A stretch of DNA of 64,000 nucleotides from Oceanicola sp. 22II-s10i. GTDB lineage: Bacteria; Pseudomonadota; Alphaproteobacteria; Rhodobacterales; Rhodobacteraceae. The notes under the pieces were generated by a model. That model was not told the DNA's origin. It did not search any database and worked only from the letters and a program-made list of their open reading frames with translations. Position numbers and translations under genes: made by a program. This document shows positions 41,990 to 50,820 of the stretch, one piece after another (positions within the stretch are counted from its first letter, which is position 1; each line of letters opens with the position of its first letter). The DNA lies in contig NZ_AQQU01000014.1 of NCBI RefSeq assembly GCF_002210105.1, forward strand, positions 1 to 64,000. Direction: 5' to 3'.

Positions 41990-43156
41990 TCAGTAAGACT
42001 TTGGAAGTCCAAGGGCTTTTTCTGCTATGAACGACAGAAGCATCTGCGGTGTCACCGGTACGATGCGGAACAGCAGAGCTTCACGTACCAGTCGCTCCAC
42101 GTGATATTCCTTAGCATATCCGAATCCGCCAAACGTAATTTGCGCGGCTTCGGTCGCCTCGACCGCGGCGTCGGCGGCCAAAAGCTTGGCGGCGTTCGCC
42201 TCGACGCCGCAGGGTTCTCCCGCATCGTAGAGGGCTGCAGCGTGCATCACCATGAGATTGGCAGATTCCACTCGCGCCCAGGCTTTGGCGAGTGGATGCT
42301 GAACACCCTGATTTTGGCCGATCGGGCGGTCAAAAATCACACGTTCGTTTGCATAATGCGCCGCTCGCGCCAGTGCGTTGCGCGCAATACCGATGCATTC
42401 ACCGGCCACCAGGATGCGTTCGGGATTCAACCCGTGCAAAATTTGCCTAAAGCCTTTGCCCTCCTCCCCGATCAGGTCCTCAGCCGGAATCGGCAATCCA
42501 TCGATGAAGACTTCGTTCGAATCGACAGCCTTTCGACCCATCTTTTCGATCTCTCGCACGTCAACGAAATTTCGGTCGAGATCTGTATAGAACAGGCTCA
42601 GCCCTTCGGTCGGGCTGCTCACATCCTCTAGCCGCGTTGTTCTGGCCAGAAGCAACATCTTGTCCGCCACCTGCGCGGTAGAAATCCAGACTTTTTGTCC
42701 GTGCACGACATATCTGTCCCCCTGCCGCACCGCCATGGTCTTCAGCTTTGTGGTGTCTAACCCGGTCGTCGGTTCGGTTACGGCGAAACAGGCCTTTTCA
42801 TCGCCTGCTATTAGAGGGCCAAGCATACGCGCGCGCTGCTCATCGGTCCCAAACTTCACCACCGGGTTGAGCCCGAAAATGTTCATGTGGATGGCCGAGG
42901 CTCCGCTTGCGCCGGCCCCCGACTCGGCAATTGCTTGCATCATTATGGTCGCCTCGGTGATCCCCAGACCGGCGCCGCCGACAGCTTCTGGCATGGCGAT
43001 ACCTAGCCAGCCGCCATCGGCCATTGCCCTGTGCAGATCATGGGGAAAACCACCGTTGCGATCCCGATCCAGCCAATAGTCGTCGTCGAACCCTGCGCAA
43101 ATCCGCAGAATCTGGTCGCGAATCTCTTGTTGGTCGGCGGTCAATCGCAATGTCAT
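41990..43156 (-). CDS. Acyl-CoA dehydrogenase family protein
   Basis: 388 residues. Motifs are CFAVTEPTTGLDTTKLKT and HGQKVWISTAQVAD, as in the ACAD at 360-1523, with the likely base Glu246 in HGLNPERILVA. The C-terminal EGT motif is absent (FRIVPVTPQ). It overlaps the CoA-transferase gene by 4 bases (ATGA), so the two are coupled. Together they would activate an acid by CoA transfer and then dehydrogenate it. The gene's end faces promoter site 4, about 38 bases away. Confidence 0.92.
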   Translation of the reverse strand: MTLRLTADQQEIRDQILRICAGFDDDYWLDRDRNGGFPHDLHRAMADGGWLGIAMPEAVGGAGLGITEATIMMQAIAESGAGASGASAIHMNIFGLNPVVKFGTDEQRARMLGPLIAGDEKACFAVTEPTTGLDTTKLKTMAVRQGDRYVVHGQKVWISTAQVADKMLLLARTTRLEDVSSPTEGLSLFYTDLDRNFVDVREIEKMGRKAVDSNEVFIDGLPIPAEDLIGEEGKGFRQILHGLNPERILVAGECIGIARNALARAAHYANERVIFDRPIGQNQGVQHPLAKAWARVESANLMVMHAAALYDAGEPCGVEANAAKLLAADAAVEATEAAQITFGGFGYAKEYHVERLVREALLFRIVPVTPQMLLSFIAEKALGLPKSY

Positions 43157-44364
43157 AGCGCGCGCCCTCCCTCCAATCTTACGAGCCCAGCCTCACATAG
43201 GGCAGCGATCCGCTCATCGTTAAAACCAAGATCACGCAGAATGCTTTGGCTGTCTGCGCTAGGCGGTCGTCCCAGCCAACGAAGCTGACCGGGCGTCGCG
43301 CTGAGATGAGGGACCGGACCAATGACCTGGGTCTGTTCGCCGTCGACCGACACGATGTCCCCACGATGGCGTATCTGCTCGTTCGTCATGATCTCTTCGA
43401 CGCTCAACACACGCGAGGCAACCGCATCATGGCGGGCGAATACCGCTTCCACTTCCTTAGCCGTGTGCTGCGTGACGAAATCATTGATCGCGTCAAAGAC
43501 CACCGTCATGTGCCGCGACATCTCGCCCAATGTCGCGAACCGCGGGTCATCGGCGAGGGCATCGCCTCCGACCGCCCGCAACAGGCGCTGCGCGGTTTCC
43601 GCGCTCCCTGCCGAAACGCTCAGCCACACCCCATCGGACGTTCGGAACATCCCCCCCGGAGCAAAGTCCATCGGCTGGCGCAGCCCATTGCGTCGCGGCG
43701 AGAGGTTCGCGCCAGTCAATGCGGGAACAGGATAATCCATCAACCGAAGCAGGGCCTCGAATACTGCAATATCGACGACCTGACCGCGTACTATCCCCTT
43801 TTCGCGAGCAAATAGCGCGATCATGATTCCCAAAGCGCCCATTAGCCCTGTCGTGCTGTCAGCCGCCGGAAAGCCGGGGTGCATCGGCGGCCCGTCGGGA
43901 AAACCGGTCAGATGCGCTAATCCACTCATGGCCTCCGCAGCACGCCCAAACGCTGGCAGGTCGCGCATCGGACCGTCCTGTCCGTAACCTGAAACCCGCA
44001 AGACAACCAAGTCCGGGTTCCAATCGTGCAAGACGTCTGGCCCAACACCAGCACGTTCCAGCACACCCGGTCGGAAATTCTCGATCAGCACGTCGGCATC
44101 TTCGACCAACTTTCGCAGGATGTCCCGGCCCTCGTCGGACTTCCAGTCCAGACCTAGTGTTTTCTTGTTACGGCCCAAAGTCTTCCACCAGACGCCCACC
44201 CCATCCTCTGCCTTGGGTCCAAGGTCGCGCATCATATCCGTCCGGTTGGGGGCTTCGATCTTGATGACATCTGCACCAAAATCCGAGAGTAAAGCTGCCG
44301 CAAGTGGTCCGGCAATTACGTGACCAAGTTCTATAATCTTCAGTTGATCAAGGGGTCCAGACAT
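43153..44364 (-). CDS. CaiB/BaiF family protein lacking the usual catalytic Asp
   Basis: 403 residues from ATG 44364; a longer in-frame reading would cross promoter site 6. Family fold marks are LKIIELGHVIAGPLAAALLS, GADVIKIEAPN and a CoA-transferase core, but the nucleophile segment reads LPAFGRAAEAMSGLAHLTG, with Gly where the family III Asp usually lies. A subgroup with PGFGR or similar exists, so this may be a normal state for that subgroup. CoA-transferase activity by the usual aspartyl-CoA route is therefore doubtful. It is coupled by ATGA to the ACAD gene. Confidence 0.82.
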   Translation of the reverse strand: MSGPLDQLKIIELGHVIAGPLAAALLSDFGADVIKIEAPNRTDMMRDLGPKAEDGVGVWWKTLGRNKKTLGLDWKSDEGRDILRKLVEDADVLIENFRPGVLERAGVGPDVLHDWNPDLVVLRVSGYGQDGPMRDLPAFGRAAEAMSGLAHLTGFPDGPPMHPGFPAADSTTGLMGALGIMIALFAREKGIVRGQVVDIAVFEALLRLMDYPVPALTGANLSPRRNGLRQPMDFAPGGMFRTSDGVWLSVSAGSAETAQRLLRAVGGDALADDPRFATLGEMSRHMTVVFDAINDFVTQHTAKEVEAVFARHDAVASRVLSVEEIMTNEQIRHRGDIVSVDGEQTQVIGPVPHLSATPGQLRWLGRPPSADSQSILRDLGFNDERIAALCEAGLVRLEGGRAL

Positions 44365-44386
44365 CTGCACTTTCGACTTTGCTAAT

Positions 44387-44414
44387 TTTCTAATGGTTGT
44401 TCGATTCCTAGCAA
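44387..44414 (-). promoter_or_regulatory. Promoter of the CaiB-ACAD operon with weak operator (site 6)
   Basis: On the minus strand TTGCTA (44414-44409), 16 bases, TAGAAA (44392-44387). The overlapping TCTAATGGTTGTTCGA (44389-44404) matches 11 of 14 defined positions of the palindrome. It is the weakest of the six sites. Confidence 0.4.
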
Positions 44415-44487
44415 AGGCGAAGTCGGATCTCAAGATTCAAAGGTAATCACCTCCCCGAAAACGTAACCGCCCGGTTGTTACCATGGA

Positions 44488-44935
44488 TCAGTTCATTGGC
44501 GTCCAGTTCCATGGAAGCGGTTCGTTGAGCGGGTTGGTCATGTGATTGTGGATGCGGTCGAGGATTTCGGCCAGCCAGGCTTGCCGATCGAGGCCGTTCA
44601 TCTTGGCTGTCTCGACAAGGGACATCGCCCGGGACAGCGTTTCGCCACCGCTGTCGGAGCCTGCAAAAAGCCAGTTTTTTCGCCCGATGCTGATCGGGCG
44701 CATGACGCGCTCGGCGGTGTTGTCGTCGATGCCGACGCGGCCATCTCCAAGGAAGAGCTCGAATGACGGCCAGCAGCTGAGACCATAGCGGAAGGCCTTC
44801 GCGAGATCGCCCTTGCCGGGAATGCGTAGCAGTTGGGCCTCGGTCCATGCCTTGAAGGCCTAGACCATGGAGCGGGAGTGCGCCTGGCCTGCTGCCAGCC
44901 GCAGTTCCGCTGTATTTCGTGCCCTCACGAATTAT
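44488..44935 (-). pseudogene. IS66 family transposase (TnpC), C-terminal remnant
   Basis: Reading on the minus strand, homology runs from about AELRLAAGQAHSRSM through AFKAWTEAQLLRIPGKG and DNTAERVMRPISIGRKNW to the normal end PWNWTPMN at 44488. The stretch GRKNWLFAGSDSGGE is diagnostic for IS66. An in-frame TAG at 44860-44862 interrupts it and the N-terminal part is gone. It marks a past insertion at the edge of the acyl-CoA region. Confidence 0.85.
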
Positions 44936-44953
44936 GGCCAGCCGTGCGTTCTT

Positions 44954-45100
44954 TTAGGCCTGCGGGACGAAGCGCTCGTCTTTGGCGGCACCGAAGTGGC
45001 TCCGACATTCGGCGGTTTTCCCGAAGGCGCGCTTGAGGCGGCGGAATATGCCTACACCGTCCTTAAGATGGGTCGAGGGCGCTCAGAGAAGCGCTTATAA
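44954..45100 (+). pseudogene. Flavin amine oxidase, C-terminal remnant
   Basis: LRDEALVFGGTEVAPTFGGF followed by EGALEAAEYA is the characteristic end of FAD-dependent monoamine oxidases (the GTE/A-x-GALEAAE block near the flavin). Only about 40 family-like residues remain; the upstream side joins the antisense IS66 remnant. It is probably the tail of a gene cut by the insertion element. No start codon belongs to it. Confidence 0.65.
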
Positions 45101-45112
45101 CTGCATCTGCGT

Positions 45113-48100
45113 TCAGGCTGTCGCTGGGGAACCTGAAGGAGCGTTTTCTTTTTTGGGCGGCTTGATCCGGAAGAACAGTGCATAAAATACCGGAACCGCG
45201 ACCAGCGTCAGGATCGAGGCGAACGCGAGGCCACCCATGATCGTCACGGCCATCGATGCGAAGAAGGCGTCTGGTAAGAGCGGAATCATACCGAAAATCG
45301 TTGTGCCCGCAGCCAGCACGACGGGCCTCAAACGGCTGACCGAGCCATCGATCACCGCCTGATAGTCCTCGACACCTTCGGCGCGTTGCTGATCGATTTC
45401 TTCCACCAGCACAATGGCATTCTTCATCAGCATCCCGGAAAGGGACAAGAAGCCGAGAAGCGCCGTGAACGTGAACGGGAGCCCCGTGAACAGCAGACCG
45501 AGAACCATGCCTGTGACCGACATTGGTACGACGAGCCACAATATCAGCGGCTGGCGCACCTTGTTGAACATCAGGATCGAGATCGTCAGCATCACGATGA
45601 GGCTGATCGGAAGCTGCTTGCCGAGACTTTCATTGGCCATCTGCTGGCTTTCGTATTCGCCACCCCACTCCATCGAATAGCCGTCGGGGAGCCGCATCGC
45701 TTCGATGTCGTCGCGCACGCTGTTGAAGGCTTCGTTCGCAGTCAGATCCGGTCGCGCACCGCCGAGGACCGTTATCGTACGCTCACGGTCGCGGCGGTGG
45801 ATAAGGGCCTCGACGAGGCGGGGCTCAAAGCCGGAGACGAGGTTGGCCATCGGCACGTAATCATTTGCACCCGGCGACCAGACGGAGAGATCGCGCAAAC
45901 GATCCAGCCCGTCGCGCTCGACCTCGGGAAGCCGCAGATACATCGGGATTTCGGCATCGCCTTCGCGCAGGGTGCCGACCCGCAGGCCCGAGGTGCCGTA
46001 TTGCACGGTGTCGGCGATCGAAGCGCGAGTCGAACCGGCCAACCGCATGCGAGCCTCGTCGACGATGGGTTCGACGAGAATTTCGCGCTGCCGCCAGTCT
46101 GTGCGCGAGTTTGTGATCGTGCCGGCCTCGTCGAAGATCGCAAGCGCGTTATCCGATAGCTGCCGAAGGACCACCGGATCGGGTCCGGAAAATCGCACGG
46201 CGACATCGGCCCCGGCAGGAGGACCGAAGACGATCTCCTCGACGCGGATAAGAGCATTGGAGAATTGCGCCGGCAGTTCGCGATTGAGACGCGCCGCAAC
46301 ATCGGGGATGAGTGTGGCATCGGTCGCACGCACGATCAGCTGACCGTAGCTCGCATCGGCCTGCTCAGGGTTGTAGGTCAGCATGAAGCGGCTGGCCCCT
46401 CGCCCGACCAGTGATGTCACGTCCGTCACGATCTCCTCGCCTAAGAGGATCGCCTCCAGCCGAGCGATTTCTTCATTCGTGACTCGAATGTCCGTGCCTT
46501 GCGGCATCTGGAATTCGACGTAGAATATCGGGGTGTTCGACGCCGGAAAAAAAGCCTGTTTGACCTGACCAAAGGCCATGACCGACCAGACCGTGATTCC
46601 GACGATCGTCAGGACGACGAGCACGCGGGCGCGCAGCGCCAGCCAGAGGAAACCGCGATAGGCCGAATAGATGAAGCCGCGATAGGGGTCCTTGGAGGTG
46701 TCTTTCGGTGCCTTCAGAAGGAGCTTACCCAAATAGGGCGTGACGGTCACGGCGAGTATCCAGCTCATCAGCAGCGAAATCGCGATGACCGCGAAAAGCG
46801 AGAACAGGAACTCGCCGGTGGCATCTGGCGACAGTCCAATTCCAGAGAACGCCATGATCCCGATCACGGTGGCCCCGAGCAGGGGAAACGCTGTCGCGGT
46901 CTCGGTATCGGCGGCGGCGTCTTCGGCGGACTTGCCCCGCGCCATGCCGATCAGCATGCCTTCGGCGATCACGATAGCGTTGTCGACCAGCATACCCATG
47001 GCGATGATCAGCGCCCCGAGACTGATCCGTTCCATCTCGATGCCGAAGACAGACATGAAAAACAGCGTGGAAAACACCGTTAGGCCCAGCGTGGCACCCA
47101 CGACCAAACCCGCGCGCCAACCCATGGTCAGCATCAGCGCCCCGATGACGATGGCCACGGATTGACCGAGGCCGACGAGAAAGCTCGAGACCGCTTCGTC
47201 GACGACCTTATGCTGTTCATAGATTGGTACGATCTCGACGCCGTCCGGCAATTCGGTCTTCAGCTGGTCCAGCCGTGCCTCGACCGATCTGCCGACCTCG
47301 ACAACGTTACGGTCCACGAGCGCCGAGACCCCGAGGGTGAAGGCCCGCGTGCCATTGTGACGCACGATCTGGCTCGGCCGCTCCGTCTCCTCTCGGACCA
47401 CGCGGGCAATGTCGTAGAGCGCAATCTGCCCGACCTCTCCGGGGGCGCCGAGCCGCAGCGCCTCTATGCCCTCGACGCTGACAAAACCCGGCGGAACGGA
47501 CACACCTAGCCGAGAAAGCCCCTCGCTGATCTCGCCGTTGGAGAAAACCTGGTTCTCGTCAGCGATGATACCGAGGATCTGGTCAGGCGGCAGACCCAGT
47601 TCGGTCAGTCGCGCCGAAGGGATCGAAATGATGATCTCCTCTTCAGCCAGTCCCCGAACCTCGATCTTGGCCACCCCGTCGACGGTGACAAGTCCGCGAC
47701 GCAATTTGGTCGCGAGGTCTCGCTGTTCCGTGGCGCTCAACCCATCGGCCGTCACGGCATAGAACATGCCGTAGACGTCGCCGAAATCGTCATTGATAAT
47801 CGGAGACTGCGCACCGGAGGGAAGCTCTCCTTCGATGTCGCGGATACGGCGGCGCATCTCGTCCCAGACCTGCGGGATCTCGTCGGGCCCATAGGTCATC
47901 TCGATCTCGACCGTGATCTGGGCCATGCCCGGCATGGATTTCGATTCCACCCGGTCGAGCTGCTTCATCTGTTGGAGTGCGCTTTCCACGACATCGGTGA
48001 CTTCCTCTTCCACCTCCATCGCCGTCGCGCCCGGATAGGGCACGAAAACGAGCGCCGTCTTGAGCGTGAAACTCGGGTCTTCGAGGCGTCCGACCGTGTT

Positions 48101-48193
48101 CAGCCCCCACAAACCGCCGAGAAGGCAAAAGATAATTGCCAGCCAAACGGCGACCGGACGTCGGATGCTTGCGCGGGAAATACTCATTGTCAT
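45113..48193 (-). CDS. RND multidrug efflux transporter, inner-membrane component (AcrB/HAE1-like)
   Basis: 1026 residues, the normal RND length, with twelve membrane segments in two halves and two large periplasmic domains. GMLVDNAIVIAEGM (about residues 395-408) holds the proton-relay Asp of TM4, and the C-terminal half ends AFASILTLVAVPVFYALFFR. It expels hydrophobic compounds by proton antiport together with the membrane fusion protein encoded upstream (27 bases). No outer-membrane channel gene is in this operon, so a TolC homologue elsewhere is implied. It belongs to a separate transcription unit from the catabolic region and follows the IS66 scar. Confidence 0.95.
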   Translation of the reverse strand: MTMSISRASIRRPVAVWLAIIFCLLGGLWGLNTVGRLEDPSFTLKTALVFVPYPGATAMEVEEEVTDVVESALQQMKQLDRVESKSMPGMAQITVEIEMTYGPDEIPQVWDEMRRRIRDIEGELPSGAQSPIINDDFGDVYGMFYAVTADGLSATEQRDLATKLRRGLVTVDGVAKIEVRGLAEEEIIISIPSARLTELGLPPDQILGIIADENQVFSNGEISEGLSRLGVSVPPGFVSVEGIEALRLGAPGEVGQIALYDIARVVREETERPSQIVRHNGTRAFTLGVSALVDRNVVEVGRSVEARLDQLKTELPDGVEIVPIYEQHKVVDEAVSSFLVGLGQSVAIVIGALMLTMGWRAGLVVGATLGLTVFSTLFFMSVFGIEMERISLGALIIAMGMLVDNAIVIAEGMLIGMARGKSAEDAAADTETATAFPLLGATVIGIMAFSGIGLSPDATGEFLFSLFAVIAISLLMSWILAVTVTPYLGKLLLKAPKDTSKDPYRGFIYSAYRGFLWLALRARVLVVLTIVGITVWSVMAFGQVKQAFFPASNTPIFYVEFQMPQGTDIRVTNEEIARLEAILLGEEIVTDVTSLVGRGASRFMLTYNPEQADASYGQLIVRATDATLIPDVAARLNRELPAQFSNALIRVEEIVFGPPAGADVAVRFSGPDPVVLRQLSDNALAIFDEAGTITNSRTDWRQREILVEPIVDEARMRLAGSTRASIADTVQYGTSGLRVGTLREGDAEIPMYLRLPEVERDGLDRLRDLSVWSPGANDYVPMANLVSGFEPRLVEALIHRRDRERTITVLGGARPDLTANEAFNSVRDDIEAMRLPDGYSMEWGGEYESQQMANESLGKQLPISLIVMLTISILMFNKVRQPLILWLVVPMSVTGMVLGLLFTGLPFTFTALLGFLSLSGMLMKNAIVLVEEIDQQRAEGVEDYQAVIDGSVSRLRPVVLAAGTTIFGMIPLLPDAFFASMAVTIMGGLAFASILTLVAVPVFYALFFRIKPPKKENAPSGSPATA

Positions 48194-48220
48194 GGTTTCG
48201 GTTTTCCGGTCCAGGATCGT

Positions 48221-49369
48221 TCAGAGGCCGCGAACCGCGACTGTTTCGTTTTCCTTCAGGCGCCACCACCCGCCGGACACAACCAGTTCGTCTCCGGAGA
48301 GCCCCTCAAGCACGACGATTTCGTCGTCGTTTGGCAGCCCCAGGCGGATCGTCTTACGGGACACCCGGCCGGTCCCCTCGTCATACAGCCAGATGGACGG
48401 CTCGCTCCGGCTCGTCGTGTCGATCGCTGAGACCGGGACGACTACCAACCGCGATTGCGCACCCTCCGCGGCGGCGGCTACGCGCACATTCGCCGTCATT
48501 CCGGGCAGCAATCTCGGGTCGATGGCGCCCTCGATTGCAAACTCGACGTCATAGGTTTGGGCTGTGGGGTCTGCATCGGTCACGAATGTCCGCAGATACA
48601 GAGTTGCGTCATATCCCGGCACAGCGGGGAAAGAGGCGGTTACCCTGAATGCATCGGGCTGGGCCCGTGCGATCGCGGCGAGTTCCTCGGGCAGCGAAAT
48701 CCGCACCCGCATTTCACTGATGTCCTGCAACCTGGCAATCGGAGCCGCAGGGGTGACGTTCGAAAACTCCTCCAGAAAGATGCGCGCGACAATGGCCTCG
48801 AAGGGCGCCGAGATCGTGGCTTGAGCCAGACGACGCTTCGCTTCACGGAGGGCGACTTCTGCCTGGGCAAGCTGCGCGCGGTTCGTTTCAAGTCGGGCGT
48901 CGGTCGCCACCCCCCTCTCGGTCAGACTCAACGCACGATCGTATTCGGATTTTGCGAGGTCGAAAGAGGCCTGTGCCCGGTCCAGAGCCAATTCGAAATC
49001 TACCGGGTCGAGCGCGGCGATTAAATCGCCTTTCTCGACCCGAGTCCCAGCATCTACCGCGAGGTCGGAAAGCTGACCCGAAACCTGAAAGGCAATATCC
49101 ACGGTCCGGGCGGGCTCCACGCGGCCTGCCAGGCTGCGCGCCCTATCGCTATCGCGAAGCTCGGCACGCGATACTTCGACCGTGACCGGTTGGGCGATGT
49201 CTTGCTCGGCGCTCCCTTGCGCATCGGCACCGGAAACCTCATCCGTAGTCTGCGCGAAGACCTTGGATGCGAGGTTCGGGCCGAATTGCACGAGAAGGAC
49301 AATGGCGAGAAGGAGGGCGACCAATCCGGCGACACCTCCTCGGAAGTATCTGGTTCTATTCGAGCTCAT
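48221..49369 (-). CDS. RND efflux membrane fusion protein
   Basis: 382 residues. An N-terminal membrane anchor (GLVALLLAIVLLVQFG, about residues 13-28) is followed by biotinyl-lipoyl and beta-barrel domains: RVEPARTVDIAFQVSGQL and GDLIAALDPVDFELALD, a central alpha-helical hairpin, then IEGAIDPRLLPGMTANVRV. It bridges the RND pump and an outer-membrane channel. It is translated from the same transcript as the pump, 27 bases apart, and its start lies 14 bases inside the end of the TetR gene. Confidence 0.94.
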   Translation of the reverse strand: MSSNRTRYFRGGVAGLVALLLAIVLLVQFGPNLASKVFAQTTDEVSGADAQGSAEQDIAQPVTVEVSRAELRDSDRARSLAGRVEPARTVDIAFQVSGQLSDLAVDAGTRVEKGDLIAALDPVDFELALDRAQASFDLAKSEYDRALSLTERGVATDARLETNRAQLAQAEVALREAKRRLAQATISAPFEAIVARIFLEEFSNVTPAAPIARLQDISEMRVRISLPEELAAIARAQPDAFRVTASFPAVPGYDATLYLRTFVTDADPTAQTYDVEFAIEGAIDPRLLPGMTANVRVAAAAEGAQSRLVVVPVSAIDTTSRSEPSIWLYDEGTGRVSRKTIRLGLPNDDEIVVLEGLSGDELVVSGGWWRLKENETVAVRGL

Positions 49370-49907
49370 CGATCATGTCCTTGAATCTGTCGATGGTGGC
49401 GTCTTGCTGATCGGCATCACCATCCGCGAGGCGAAGGAGCCTCTGGAAACGAAGACCCTGGATCGCCAAAAAGAGAACCATCGCCGCAGTGTCGTCCTGC
49501 GCGTCCGAACGGATGCGCTCGACATCACGGGACAGTTCTTTTCTCAGCGGGTCCAGAAGATTCGGATCCGACGCCGAAACCGCGAGAATAGCCATCGAAA
49601 GGTCATCATCGGTGCTTCCGGCTTGCAGAACTGTCTCGAGATGACCGCGCAGGGTGCGGGAACTGTGCCCTTCCGGGACCGACGCCAGACGTTCGCGGTG
49701 CTCCGCGAGCATTTCGTCGAGCAGCCCGGCCAGAAGCGCTTTCTTGGTGGCGAAGTTGTACAACACCCCACCCTTGCTGAGGCCGGATTCCCGAGCGACG
49801 GCGTCGATCGTGATCCTTCCCGCGCCTTCTCGCAGCGCAATCGCCCGCGCAGCGCCGAGAATCTTCGGCGAGGCGTTCTTCGGTTGCTTTTCCACTTGTG
49901 CAGTCAC
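49356..49907 (-). CDS. TetR family transcriptional regulator (RND operon)
   Basis: 183 residues. The helix-turn-helix is at about residues 32-52 (ITIDAVARESGLSKGGVLYNF), and the remaining part is a helical ligand-binding domain (LLRLADGDADQQD near the end). It overlaps the fusion-protein gene by 14 bases, so regulator, adaptor and pump form one operon. An almost perfect palindrome (49,913-49,926) sits just in front of the start, and autorepression relieved by a pump substrate is the likely scheme. Confidence 0.92.
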   Translation of the reverse strand: MTAQVEKQPKNASPKILGAARAIALREGAGRITIDAVARESGLSKGGVLYNFATKKALLAGLLDEMLAEHRERLASVPEGHSSRTLRGHLETVLQAGSTDDDLSMAILAVSASDPNLLDPLRKELSRDVERIRSDAQDDTAAMVLFLAIQGLRFQRLLRLADGDADQQDATIDRFKDMIDELE

Positions 49908-49912
49908 CCTGT

Positions 49913-49926
49913 ACCGTCCGGTCGGT
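49913..49926. promoter_or_regulatory. Palindrome in front of the tetR-mfp-rnd operon (probable operator)
   Basis: ACCGTCC and GGTCGGT (49913-49926) form a 7+7 palindrome with a single mismatch pair, 6 bases upstream of the TetR gene. Its position and form resemble operators of TetR repressors of RND pumps. Confidence 0.55.
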
Positions 49927-49974
49927 TAAGTCATTGGGCGAGCTAATGCGCTGCCCCGTATTTGGCAAGCGAGC

Positions 49975-50583
49975 TCAATCTGAAAATTTGTCTCTGTGGC
50001 CGCTACCGTAAAGTCGCAGGAATGCAGCGACCGCTTCGCGCGCATGTTGCTCGCGGTGGACAGCTCGTTTCACTGCGAGAAGGCGCGGCATAAGTAGCCC
50101 CGAAACGCAAAGGTGTATGAAGTGATCGGACGCGCGCCGGTCGTCATCGACATCGAGCGCGCCTTCGCGCGTAAGGCGCTCCAGAATCCTACCGACGAGT
50201 TCGCGAGCAGGTTTCGGGCCTGCGCGAAAATAAACCTCACCCACTTCGGGCAGTGCCTCGGAGGCGCCAACGCACGTTCGCAGGAGACGGATGTAGGTGT
50301 CGTCCAAGGTGAGGTCGACCATGCGAAGGGCGAGTTCTTCCAACTGGGCGCGCGGCTCCAAAGACGCGATCAAGGGCCGGAGGATTTCGTCCGCAAGCCG
50401 ACCGCATTCGGATTCAACCACGCTCAGGAACAGTTGCTCCTTGGTCGGGTAATACGAATACATGGTTGCCTTCGACACTTTTCCTTCAGCGGCAATCGCA
50501 TCGACCGTGGCTCCTTCGTAACCGCATCGGAAGAAAACCTCGCGCGCACCAATCATGACGTCGGCCATTTTTCTCACGGGCAT
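49975..50583 (-). CDS. TetR family transcriptional regulator
   Basis: 202 residues. The HTH region is GATVDAIAAEGKVSKATMYSYYPTK (split here as GATVDAIAAEG and KVSKATMYSYYPTK, about residues 24-49), and the C-terminal part is a larger helical domain (AcrR-C / TetR_C_7-like). It reads away from its own upstream inverted repeat and toward the other TetR gene, with a 67-base gap that contains the operator above. Which genes it controls is unknown; autoregulation and possible cross-control of the RND operon are inferred. The two TetR proteins are not close paralogues. Confidence 0.9.
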   Translation of the reverse strand: MPVRKMADVMIGAREVFFRCGYEGATVDAIAAEGKVSKATMYSYYPTKEQLFLSVVESECGRLADEILRPLIASLEPRAQLEELALRMVDLTLDDTYIRLLRTCVGASEALPEVGEVYFRAGPKPARELVGRILERLTREGALDVDDDRRASDHFIHLCVSGLLMPRLLAVKRAVHREQHAREAVAAFLRLYGSGHRDKFSD

Positions 50584-50607
50584 CTCGTTCTCTCTATCCC
50601 AGGCAGG

Positions 50608-50642
50608 ACTAGGCGGTTACAAGCTTTACTGTACCGTCTAGT
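50608..50642. promoter_or_regulatory. Inverted repeat upstream of the second TetR gene (probable operator)
   Basis: ACTAGGCGGT (50608-50617) and ACCGTCTAGT (50633-50642) are 10-bp arms with one mismatch, 15 bases apart. It lies 25 bases before the ATG of the TetR gene. The CGGT/ACCG core resembles the operator in front of the RND operon. Confidence 0.5.
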
Positions 50643-50820
50643 GAGTATAGTAGATAGAAGTTGATTTAGCAGCAAAACGTAAAGCTGTGCGGATCTACCC
50701 CACCAAGCGCCGCTTGGCGGCTTTTTCTAGCGCCGTTTTCAATTCGTCATGGGCTTCGGGTCTGATTCTGCCTGAGTTGTTCTCGGGCGAGGGATTATCC
50801 CGCGAACAGGAGGGGTACCG

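Noticed and set aside
50709-50726. Terminator-like GCCGC-TTG-GCGGC followed by T5 on the plus strand
   Set aside because: No plus-strand gene ends before it (the region is upstream of a minus-strand TetR gene). It may be a chance hairpin or debris; nothing else in 50,643-50,820 is recognisable.
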